The notes under the pieces: model-generated
Seen by the model: the letters and a program-made list of their open reading frames with translations, nothing else
Database searches by the model: none
Told to the model about the DNA's origin: nothing
Made by a program: the position numbers and the translations under genes
Shown: positions 22,479-31,955 of the stretch, piece after piece
Layout: every line of letters starts with the position of its first letter
Numbering within the stretch: position 1 is the first letter of the stretch
NCBI GenBank assembly: GCA_013365325.1
Contig: JABVXV010000209.1
Location: forward strand, 1 to 64,000
Reading direction: 5' to 3'
Origin: Dipetalonema caudispina
Lineage: Eukaryota; Nematoda; Chromadorea; Rhabditida; Onchocercidae
DNA length: 64,000 nucleotides

Positions 22479-24459
22479 TGTTGGATAGAAGTGGTGTCAA
22501 GCTGCAACGATCTCATACGCACAATTTGCATCACCGGAAAATGGATCAGAATGTTGATATGATCAGTGACAGAAATATTAATGATGATGACAAACAAGTG
22601 ACGGTATTTTCGTAATTGTGGATTAATAGTGAATTTCTACTTTACAATCTTCAAAACATTTATTCGATTCAAAATCTTTTAGCTTTGAAACTTCCAAATA
22701 AAACAATTACGTCTACCGTCACATTTCACATTTTGTCGTGTGCTCACAGCACACAACATACATAGCCGAACAGTTAAGAAAGTTACTTTTCAGAATGAAA
22801 TTGAAGAGAAAACGCTTATTAGTGACAATACCTGGGAGCTATCTGCATCAGAAATTGCCAAAAGCACCGTAAATCCAATTCGACAAATCTGTGACTCTTT
22901 GTTCGTGGCATCTAATACGAAAAAACCACCACTTAAATTAAACCTTGGAGATCCGACTGTTTCTGGCGCACTACCTGTATGTTCCACTGCGATCCAAGCT
23001 ATCAGTGAAGCACTGATTAGTCGTAAATACGAAGGTTATGGACCTGCCGTTGGTAATTTACCATTATAATTTATGATCAATGACCTAAATTACGCCATTT
23101 TGCTCCTTTAAGTTAATGCATAAATTGGAATGGAAAAACAACTTTTGAAATTTTACAAATGTTATTTATTTAATTCTTAAGATTTATTTCTTCGAACAAT
23201 GGCAGTTGGCATCTCTTATTGAAAGCTTGCTCTAACGCTATTTAAATCAAATTTCAACACTTCATTAAAGTAAACTCAGGCGGAGGTCTATTTTTTTTCA
23301 TTTTTAGGAATTCTGGAAGCACGAGAGGCGATAGCCCGACACTTCACGCATCCTGAAGCACCAATTACCGCGGATTCGGTTCTGTTAACCAGCGGTTGCT
23401 CACATGCCATTGAAATGGCCATCGAAGCATTAGCAAATCCAGGCGATAATATACTTGTACCAGCACCTGGCTTCCCCTTATATTCAACTCTTATTAAATC
23501 TTCAAACGTTGAAGTGTGTTTGTTTGGAAGTTTTAAGATTAGGATCTGACACGATTAGAAAGCTAAATGGCAGGGAGAATTATCATTAGAGTTTTCTGGA
23601 AGTAATAAATGAAATAAATGAATAGATCATTATTTGATTCAAGATATTCACATTTCAGAGTCGTTATTACAATTTCGATGTTTTGAATGACTCCCGATTG
23701 GATCTAGTTCAACTGAAATCTTTGATTGATAACAGAACTCGTGCCATAATCGTCAATAATCCACCAAATCCGACTGGTATAGTTATCAGCAAAAATCAGC
23801 TGGAATCAATATTACAAATAGCTTGCGAAAAACGAATTCCTATAATTGCTGATGAAGTTTATGGCACGATGACCTATAATGGAGCTGAATTTTATCCGAT
23901 AGCAACCTTAAAACCAAAAGTACCAGTACTTACTTGCGATGGTATTGCCAAGCGGTATCTTTTACCAGGATGGCGACTTGGTTGGATAATTATCCACGAC
24001 CGATATTCCGCATTGCGATCTATTCGAGACGGCTTGATAGCACTAGCTCAGAAAATCGTGGGTCCTTGCGTATTGATCCAAGGTGCTCTGCCACGTATCT
24101 TAAAGTCAACCACTGCTAGTTTTTTTCAGCAGGTGAACTGTGCTATTCACCGCAATGCAAGCATTGTATGTGAAAGTTTAAGAGAAGTACCAGGCTTGCA
24201 ACCTCTTACGCCTAATGGGGCGATGTACATGATGGTGGGCATCGACGAACAGATATATGGAAGAGACGAAACTTTCGTTCGTGACTTACTTGTAGAAGAA
24301 AATGTCATCTGTCTTCCAGGCTGCGTCTTTCGTTGTGCTGGTTGGTTTCGTCTGGTACTCACCTACAGCGAGCACGACACTCGTGAAGCTTGCACTCGTA
24401 TTGTACAATTTTGTTTACGGCGATGTTCACATACCTTAGATCGTGGAATTGTTACTTAA
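22479..24459 (+). CDS. tatn-1: Tyrosine aminotransferase
   Basis: A PLP-dependent class I/II aminotransferase that converts tyrosine and 2-oxoglutarate to 4-hydroxyphenylpyruvate and glutamate, the first step of tyrosine breakdown. Supported exons: about 22752-23052 (WELSASEIAKSTVNPIRQIC, then LNLGDPTVSGALP and KYEGYGPAVG), 23308-23513 (TSGCSHAIEMAIEALANPGD), 23659-24459 (IIVNNPPNPTG, DEVYGTMTYNGAEF, then DGIAKRYLLPGWRLGW). The Schiff-base lysine is encoded at 23950-23952 in the GIAKR motif. Exon phases join cleanly (G|GA at the second junction, phase 0 at the third). The stop is TAA at 24457-24459. The N-terminus is uncertain: an ATG-led frame at 22479 to about 22604 is open and ends at a good donor (ACG|GTATTT), but its phase does not match the acceptor at 22749. 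A different splice or start is therefore used. Catalytic and cofactor motifs are intact, so the gene looks functional. Confidence 0.95.
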
Positions 24460-27400
24460 TACTTTCATTTATCACCTCACTCATGGTCTCCACTCTCGAA
24501 CCTTACCTTACCTATGCTGTTGTGCTAATAACCTTAAATTTAGAATTTTCCTAATTTTACATTACACAGCAATTATTGTGTTTTTGTAGAAACATGTGCG
24601 ACCCATCAATATTTGTAAGCAGATGAGGCGGTTATGTTCCTTTCATGTGCTCAGGCTCAACAACTGTATTAATTTAAAGTTTTTCTATTTTAATCGTTTA
24701 CACTCATCCAGGATCTACTCCCATAGTTTCCACTCGATATATCAACAGTATTGGGCCCACTCGAATATTGGGTCCACACGACGTTCTTTGTGTTGTGGTA
24801 AGCTGTGATACTAAACATGATCAGAAATGAAACATTCACTTTGATCCCAGCAATGGTTAGCTTTCTGTTGGTTACAAACCAAAAGCTTCTCTAATAAGAA
24901 AAGTTTGAATAGTGATAAGAGATAATTGACATCTTTTCACTTACTACTGTTTGATTTCTTTCCTTTATTTACGTTGTGTTTCATTTTTTTCTTCAGATAA
25001 TATAAAGTAATTCATGACGAATTATTGTGTTATTTATAAAAAGATAATAATCATGGAATCCACACCTTAGGATGTTTGAGGTGCATGGATTCTATTTTTT
25101 CATACTCTGCACCTTCATTCTACTTACAGTACATTGTCTTAATCTTTTGATATACTTGACAATTAATCTGGTGAAGTGAATATATATGGTGAGCGAAATA
25201 ATCATCTGAAGAAAAGGCCTTAAATGATATCAAAAATTGTCCCGTTTAAAGGAATAAATACCAAAACTGATCGGATAAACAATCTGAAACGTTTCGAACT
25301 ATTAATAAAATGTTTCCACGTAGCTGAAGTAATTAACTTTTGTGTAGTAAACAGTGGATATTCGTAAAAATGTCGTCAAACAGCTTTACCCTACTTAGCA
25401 TTTTTCAAATTCTTCTCATCATCAAAATTGTAGAAAGATGCAATGTTTTTTCAGTTCAACTTCAAATTGATTTTAAAATAAAATCACTTGATAGCTAGGA
25501 TAAGTAATAATTTTTTATTGGAACTTGCTTTCAGAAGCATATTTTCTACTGATATAAAGCGGCAGGATAGAATCCTTTAAGTAATTTAAGCGAAATGTGA
25601 AATGTTGTGCCATTACATACGAAACTTATGAAGGATGTTTCTGGAAGATTTACAGTCAAAAATATGCAAAAAGCGCTGAAATGATCGAATTACCGCCAGT
25701 TTCACTTCGTACTTTTTGAACCTTATTTTTCAGCAAATATTCATAGTTATTCTCAACAATGATTCATCTCTGAATAGTTCGTTTTCTCCAACCATTTGCG
25801 ACATCCCTCACCTCTTTCTTATTACCGGTGGACAAGATTATCCATGTTCAATCACTTGGCGCTCAGCGCAGAAGTGTAGTGGTGCTGAAATGCATTGAGG
25901 AAAAAATAGCACTATCATTTAAGTCCAAGTAATTGAAATCGTACTTTTGCCAGTAATTTGTAGAAGAAATCATTCCTACATTTAAGATACGGAGGAAGTG
26001 AGTAGTCAGATCTGAAATCTTTTTGCAACTAATAAAATAACGATTTTCATATTTAATAAGAACTATGTCTCTTCCTCAATACTTTGGCACAATATAGTGA
26101 TGCATATCGGAAAAAAAATTCCTTTCGAACCGAATGGTTCATACCAATCCAAAATTTCTTTGAAGTTTTTAGAGATACGCTCCGTCAGACTTTAACTTGT
26201 GCCAAGATGAATTATTCATTCCAAGTTTCAATTATTATCATTTTTCACATGTTTGTTTTAAATAGTTACTAAGCAATAATTAGTGGGAGTAATTCATATC
26301 AAAAAGAAACTCTGTAGTGTTTTTGATTCTCGAGTGAGTCGATTTTTGAATATGAAAGGAAATTTTTGATTCTTTACTTTCTTTCTTAAAAATACACCAA
26401 TCAATGATTGGTTGTTAATAACTAATAAGTTTTTATTTTCGCTCTTTCTTTCTCTCTCTCCCTGCTTAGCGATACCGATACTTTAATTTTCAATCTTTGG
26501 TTACACATGGCACTTTTGAAAATAAAAGACATTTTGCAATGTTTTTGATTCACTCTGCGAAAATTACTCTCTAAGGTAGTCGTTTGGCCGAAGAAGATTT
26601 ATTTGATTCAATGAAGTTTATATTTTTACTAGTAAGCAGCATTATGAGTAGCTTTTGCAAGAATTATTGTGAATACAATTGATAGAAATGGGAAACCTTT
26701 TGGAGTAGCGTATCCGAGATTCCTTTTTCTTATTCAGGCAAAAAACCTATAATTCGACGAATAACAATTAAAAAGAGTATTCTGCCCTGCTTGATTCTAT
26801 TCTGAAATTTCATGAGAAATGATTTTTGTGATCGATAAATGGCAATCGATAAATGGCACAATATCAACAAATCTCCAACACTTGTTGTTCGTTCATGTTA
26901 CGTTCACTTATTTTGTAACATTTTCGTAATCCTTTCAATAAAATCGGCTTTCGAAAAGTGCTCTCTTGCATTAATTCATTCTATTACCAAACCAAAGTAA
27001 AAAGTACGGATAGAAGGAAGGAAGGAATAGTGTTGTAGGAATATTGAAATTGCTTGGATGAATCAGTACCGAGAATTCGAGCTGCCAATGTTGAAATCAG
27101 TATGGAAACAGCTTCCGTTTATAATATCAGGCGCACTAAGATTGAAAAAAAAGTGCCAAGCACAGGCACTGCAGGAACTTGATTAAACAGCATTATTTGG
27201 AATAGAAATTAATACTTCTTGGTAAAATATTCCCATAACGCTTGAGTGACAATGATGAGTTGAGGTTATCTGGATAGTTTGAAAATGGACCGACTGATCG
27301 ATCTACGATAATCGGAAATCCTTGCATAAAAAGTAATTCATTAGTCAAGGTAGTCGTCATTTTAGATATATGTGTCTGTAAAGGTAAAGTGGAACGACCG

Positions 27401-27616
27401 TTTCTTTCTTTTTCTTGGCCGAACATAGCTTCAATGATTTGATGATAGGGAACAGTGACAGATATGTGTACTTTATAGTCTTAAGGAATTTAGAGAAGTG
27501 TTTAAATCGAACATTGGAATGGTCGAATTCTTTGCATACGAAGATACTGTATGATGGCAAACCACACTGGTTATGAAAGCTTGGGAAATAGTAGTGATCG
27601 TTGATTGGAATGGAGG
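24460..27616. other. Region between tatn-1 and the first solo LTR, with two coding-like orphan stretches
   Basis: At 24711-24797 an acceptor (CATCCAG), an open frame (STPIVSTRYINSIGP..., then LGPHDVLCVV) and a strong donor (GTG|GTAAGC) look like an exon, but no partner exon was found. At 25733-25898 an open frame after TTTTTCAG encodes PHLFLITGGQDYPCSITWRS and stops. It faintly resembles lectin-type MRH repeats (a GG.xxxC pattern), too weakly to name. Otherwise AT-rich with no supported feature; a pyrimidine-rich tract lies at about 26438-26466. Confidence 0.35.
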
Positions 27617-28290
27617 TGTCGTGAATCCGAAAATTTTTTGTCATAAGTATTTCTAAATAAAATTAGCTTTTGTTGTGGAATTATTCTCATTTGAGTGATT
27701 GTCATATAAATTGATGATTGAGAAAGGTCACAATGTCTAACATAAATCATTTTGTTTATAGTCATTTTTACCTGAGATACGGTAAAACAATCCGCCTTGT
27801 TATTCACATTACCAAAGTAATAAATCATATTTAGATTAATCCTAATCATATTTGCGAAAGGATTGATACACAATAACCCTTGTTCCTTATGCTTAATAAA
27901 GTATTGTAATACAATGTTCTTTGGAGTGTCACTCCTACCGCACCCATATATATATAGTTACACCAAAATAATGAGTTCAGTGTTATTCCTTCAGAGATTC
28001 TGTTTCAGCTATGGTTTTTTTATGTTTGTCTTTGTTTGCTTCATTCTTCGACAACAGTTTCATCTTTCATCTGCTACTAGATTTACCAATAAAGATTTTC
28101 TACGGTATTATTCTACATTACTCACATCTACATCCCATTGACGATCAACTTCATTATTGATGAGCGATTCAAGATTATCCTGTAACGTTTAAGAACTTCT
28201 CCTAAGGAAGGAAATAACTCTCACCAAATATTCGAGAGTTTCTAAAGCAAGGCTTTCCCAAATCAACAAACATAAAAGAAATTCACGACA
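27617..28290. mobile_element. Solo LTR-like element, copy 1 (inverted relative to copy 2)
   Basis: A 674-base element beginning TGTCGTGAAT and ending ATTCACGACA, so it has 10-base inverted ends in TG...CA form. It is flanked by a perfect 5-base duplication GGAGG (27612-27616 and 28291-28295). The reverse complement of the whole unit recurs at 38281-38955. TG...CA ends, this length and a 5-bp target duplication are the usual marks of a long terminal repeat left after internal recombination of a retrotransposon. It contains an AATAAA in the plus orientation (in GCTTAATAAAGTATT) and a TATATATA stretch. The minus-strand reading frame across 27571-27873 is shared with copy 2 only because the element is repeated. 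A MITE with 5-bp duplications is the alternative. Confidence 0.85.
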
Positions 28291-28295
28291 GGAGG

Positions 28296-29467
28296 ATACA
28301 AAGGTTAAAGAGAGAGACCTTACTCGGAGGTAGACTACAAAGGTGCTATATGAGCGATTTTACCGTCAACAAGTGGGACTCTGTTTGTTGAGCTTCGCCT
28401 GACTCGGAATTTCATATTTAGCAGACAAAATCGTTTAGTTAAGTTAATAATAAAGTTGCAGGCGAATGAGGTGAGACTTACAGATAAGGTTAAGAGAGGC
28501 GACAAAACCATGTATCGATTTCCAGAGCTGGAAAAAGAGTGGTGGAATAAAGTGCAATTTGTTGTGTAGCCAAACATTGCGAAAATGATAATTTCAGATT
28601 TTGTGACATGAGGATGAAGAAAAAAAAAGTAGCCAATGCTTCAAGTTCAATAATAAGCGAGATCGACAAGTCATAATTCGTTGTTTTAAAATTGAACTGC
28701 AATTTTCAAGGTAGATATATAGGTGAGGGGGAGTAGCAAAATGAGATCAATCATCATAAGGCTTGTGACGCTGGAAGTTTGAAAAGTGGTTTCTCTGTCA
28801 GTGGTCAGCTGGAGGTGTTCAGTGGCAAAGGAGCACCGTGGATAGTAATTTGGACAAAATTAAATATGAAATGACGATAAACTATGCAATTGAAAGAAAA
28901 TACGGTGCTTAAAAATGAGTGAACTGTGCATACAAGAAATACTACACACGTATCCATCAAATCAGAACATCCACGATTATTGAAGCAGAAGGAAGGAGAA
29001 CACTGATAAATCCTATAGTTTAATAGCAATTAAATGAAACTCTTTGTGAGAAATATAATGCAACAAATTGAATTTGAAACTAGTTGTGGCTGTTTGAAAT
29101 TCCTCTCTTATTCTAAATACCGTTATCGGGATCGGGATAGTTACGAGAAGCTGATATGCTGACAGAACAGGAATGAGCTGTGGAGCATTGTGACAAGATG
29201 AGGTGAGTATTTGAGTGAAAATCAAATAAAAGTAGATATAATAACAACGTCAATTGGTATATAAACCAGTTTATCATGTGATTATGTTTGAACAGTCGTT
29301 CTATTTCACAGTTACAGCTACCTGATTCGATTAGTCAAGGCGAGTCACTCTGATGCCGTTGCATGAAAGAGTAGTTGATCTGTAGTACGGTCACTGAGCG
29401 TATGGTTGATGAAGCAGTGGGTTTACAGAAAGATATGTAATATAGTATTCAGCATATTTCATCTACT
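28296..29467. other. Gap between solo LTR copy 1 and the mitochondrial insertion
   Basis: Ordinary AT-rich DNA. Several minus-strand frames of 70-80 codons (28335-28577, 28490-28702, 28805-29029, 29013-29225) overlap one another in different frames and show no recognisable domain or paired splice sites. Confidence 0.5.
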
Positions 29468-29549
29468 TTCAAAAAAATTCTAAATAAGCTAAAAGGTCAA
29501 AAGACAAAAAACCCTCCCACAGACAATGAGAAATACTTAAATATACTAA

Positions 29550-29920
29550 ATCTTTTAACAACCCAAAAAAAAAATCTAAATGCCCCAAACATCCAATTTT
29601 AAAACTTAAACTAATCCAGCAGAAAAGTTAACAGACCAAAGTCAAAAAAAGTTTTCAAAACTAATAAAAAATTAACCAAGGCCAACAACGAAATGATATG
29701 CAATCAAAAATACTCAATATATACTAAAAAGCCAACAAAACCAAGCCAACTTACCATAATATCACTCCAAACCATAAAAATCACAATAAACTAAAACAAT
29801 AAAAAACACAACCTGTAATTCAAAAAAACAAAAATTAAAACAATAGAAAAAAATAAAAATTGAAAAATAGAAACAAAAACAGAAAAAAAAAACAAAACAA
29901 CAAAATTAAAGAAAAAAGAT
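29550..29920 (-). pseudogene. nad3: nad3 remnant within the NUMT
   Basis: On the minus strand a short stretch encodes FFELQVVFFIVLVYCDFYG, resembling the FFDLEVV segment of nematode ND3, in the place expected after rrnL. Neighbouring frames are broken by indels, so only part is readable. The identification rests on this motif plus gene order; the limits are approximate. Confidence 0.55.
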
Positions 29921-29929
29921 ATCAATCCA

Positions 29930-29991
29930 TAAAAATAAAAAAGTCACAAATATTAACTTCTACAACTTTCCTTTCGTACAAATTCTGACAA

Positions 29992-30045
<54 letters not shown>

Positions 30046-30897
30046 AACCGCTCTGTCTCACGACGAACTAAACTAATATCAAGTTCAATTTTTATACAAG
30101 GACAGTCTCAGAAAAAAAAAAAAAAAAAAAACTCTCTCACTCAAAACAAAAAATATACAACATCGATGTAGCGCAGCATTTTAATATACAAAACTATTTA
30201 CATGTCTACAACCCCGTTAACTTTAGAGTAATTTAAAAAAGTAAAAATAGAACAAGGAATTTCCTAAAATCTGTCCCCAAAAATATATTAAAAAACGAGA
30301 AAAAAATCAGTAAAATCAAAACAAAATTTCCGAAGACTTATCTTTGTAATGCTACAATCAAGTATTTCTAATCAAAAAAATAATTCAAATAAAACAAAAG
30401 CAAAAAAACTGCTAAAAACTTCATTCATACTTGAAACCAATAAAAAAACTAACCACTTACGCTTCTTTTATGCTGTCACGCTAAGGCTGCTATTTAAAAA
30501 AAATCATGGAGCGGACGACAACTTTAAAAAAAAAAAAAAACTTAGGTTTTTAATAAACATTTAACAACAAATACAGTTCAAAAATGATATTAAAAAAATA
30601 TACAAAATAAAAAAAAAATCTACTAAAGCAAAAAATAAAAAATAGTTAAAAATTTAACCACAAAAACAAAAAAAATATAAGTGAAAAACAAAACATTAAA
30701 AAAAAACAAAAAACATCAAAACCAAAAAAAAATCGTATAACATAACAATAATTAAAAAAAAAGACAGAAATAAAAATACGTTAAATTAATACTAGGCCAA
30801 AAATATTATTAATTTCGTAAAAAAAAAGCAAATCCAACCTTAACATTTTTCTTCTATTATTCATAAAACAATGACAAAAAATTCGACTGATATGCAA
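29930..30897 (-). pseudogene. rrnL: rrnL (mitochondrial large rRNA) remnant within the NUMT
   Basis: The interval between trnH and nad3 is about 970 bases, close to the usual size of nematode mitochondrial 16S rRNA, and has the same A-rich plus-strand composition with no protein-like frame. It is assigned by position and length; I did not match individual rRNA helices. A (TA)n expansion at 30000-30040 and runs of A suggest decay after insertion. Confidence 0.6.
30000..30040. repeat. (TA)n microsatellite inside the NUMT
   Basis: About 38 bases of alternating TA within the rrnL-like segment, probably expanded after insertion or derived from an AT-rich mitochondrial tract. Confidence 0.85.
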
Positions 30898-30957
30898 TAC
30901 CAAAAAATAAAAAAAAAAATTAAAACCCATTTTTCTTTTAGACCACGACTAAATATT
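30898..30957 (-). pseudogene. trnH: trnH (mitochondrial tRNA-His) remnant
   Basis: On the minus strand a hairpin TTTAG-TCGTGGT-CTAAA gives a 5-bp stem and a 7-base loop with anticodon GTG (plus-strand CAC at 30944-30946), directly after the cox2 stop. Position and anticodon fit tRNA-His. Nematode mitochondrial tRNAs lack a normal T arm, so only the anticodon arm is clear. Confidence 0.65.
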
Positions 30958-31645
30958 TTACATATAAACTAAAAATCCTAAAAAACCAAGAGACCAACCC
31001 TTCCAACACTCCAAAGTAGCCAACTCCAAAACAATAGGTATAAAATTATGATTAGAACCACAAATCACAGAACACTAACCATAAAACAATCCAGAACAAG
31101 AAAATTCGAAGTAATCTTAATTAACAATCCATTCAAAGCATCCATCTTAACAAAACACTTAGGAACAGCAAAAGAATGAATAACATCACCAGAAGTACAA
31201 TAAATACCAACATTAATACCTGCTGGTAAAACACAACCATTATCAAACGAAACTCTTCCAAACTTAAATCATCCAAAGAGTTCATAAAAGAATCAAAACA
31301 CAAACCAGCTCTATCCCCATACTCATAACTTCAATACCACTGATGACCAACAACCTTTACAGACAACTCAGATTGACCTTGATACTGAATCAGCCAAAAA
31401 CCAGGACCAGCCATCAAAACCAAAAAATTAACAATTAAAACCTGCAAAACCAATTCAATCATACGACTGTCCCTACGCTTCAAATTAAACTTAAAAGAGT
31501 TACCGCCAAAAAATATCTTAAAACTAACCAAAAACATGACAAAAAATCCCAAAAAAGTAATATGAGAATAACAATTATGAATATAATAACAACAAAAAAC
31601 ATAACAACTACTAGGAATACGAAACAAATAATTCTGCAAAGCTCA
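30958..31645 (-). pseudogene. cox2: cox2 (cytochrome c oxidase subunit II) remnant with frameshifts and a stop
   Basis: Minus-strand frames encode pieces of nematode COX2 in order: a hydrophobic N-terminal part, LKRRDSRMIELVLQV, VKVVGHQWYWSYEYGD (reading TGA as Trp, as in mitochondria), FDSFMNSLDDLSLEEFRL, then after a frameshift VLPAGINVGIYCTSGDVIHS and KCFVKMDALNGLLIK, then after another shift [18 protein letters not shown] to the end. The copper-site segment is damaged: the codon before CS is TAG (plus-strand 31075-31077) where Gln is expected, and the Glu after it is Val. The sizes of the pieces sum to about the normal gene length, so this is a full-length but dead copy. Confidence 0.93.
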
Positions 31646-31697
31646 AAAACCATTTGTTTGAAAAACAAATATACCTAAAATAATACTAAAAAGCTAA

Positions 31698-31728
<31 letters not shown>

Positions 31729-31778
31729 AACCAGTGTCCCATCAAAACACAATTCTAAAATTAAACTACTGTAACATA
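31646..31778 (-). pseudogene. trnI and trnG remnants within the NUMT
   Basis: For trnI, a minus-strand hairpin GTGTT-TTGATGG-GACAC has anticodon GAT (plus-strand ATC at 31741-31743), correct for Ile. For trnG, a hairpin with loop TTTTCAA at about 31658-31664 sits in the right place, but the anticodon reads TTC rather than the expected TCC, consistent with mutation. Between them is a run of about 30 T on the minus strand. Both are remnants; limits are approximate. Confidence 0.6.
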
Positions 31779-31955
31779 CTAAATCATATTTAACAAGAAC
31801 ATACAAACCAAAGTCAAAAAAATATAACTCTGCAAAAAAGCAAAAAACAATTCAACAGGAATAACTAACAATAAAGAAAAAAAAGAAAATAAAAATCCAA
31901 TATCCAAAACACAAAACATAATAAAATGACCAATCAAAAAAAATACTAATACGAA
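31779..31955 (-). pseudogene. atp6: atp6 3' end remnant within the NUMT
   Basis: The minus strand encodes a hydrophobic C-terminus containing VIPVELFFAFLQSYIFLTLV and ends in TAG at 31779-31781. The PVELFFAFLQSYIF segment is typical of the last helix of nematode ATP synthase subunit 6. The reading frame is intact across this fragment; the 5' two thirds of the gene are absent because the insertion ends near 31955. Confidence 0.85.

Larger units (their letters stand above)
29468..31955 (-). pseudogene. NUMT: nuclear copy of filarial mitochondrial DNA (atp6-trnI-trnG-cox2-trnH-rrnL-nad3)
   Basis: The plus strand changes abruptly to A/C-rich, G/T-poor sequence, the complement of the T/G-rich coding strand of nematode mitochondria. 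On the minus strand, from 31955 downward, it reads: the atp6 3' end, a trnI-like hairpin, a degenerate trnG, cox2, a trnH-like hairpin, a ~1-kb segment in the place of rrnL, and a nad3-like remnant. I recall this as the filarial mitochondrial order. Frameshifts, an in-frame TAG in cox2, long A runs and a (TA)n run at 30000-30040 show it is no longer a working mitochondrial sequence. Boundaries are set by the compositional switch and are approximate. Confidence 0.95.

Noticed and set aside
29468..31955. Low-complexity A-rich satellite or junk
   Set aside because: Minus-strand COX2, ATP6 and ND3 motifs and tRNA-like arms in mitochondrial order explain the composition.
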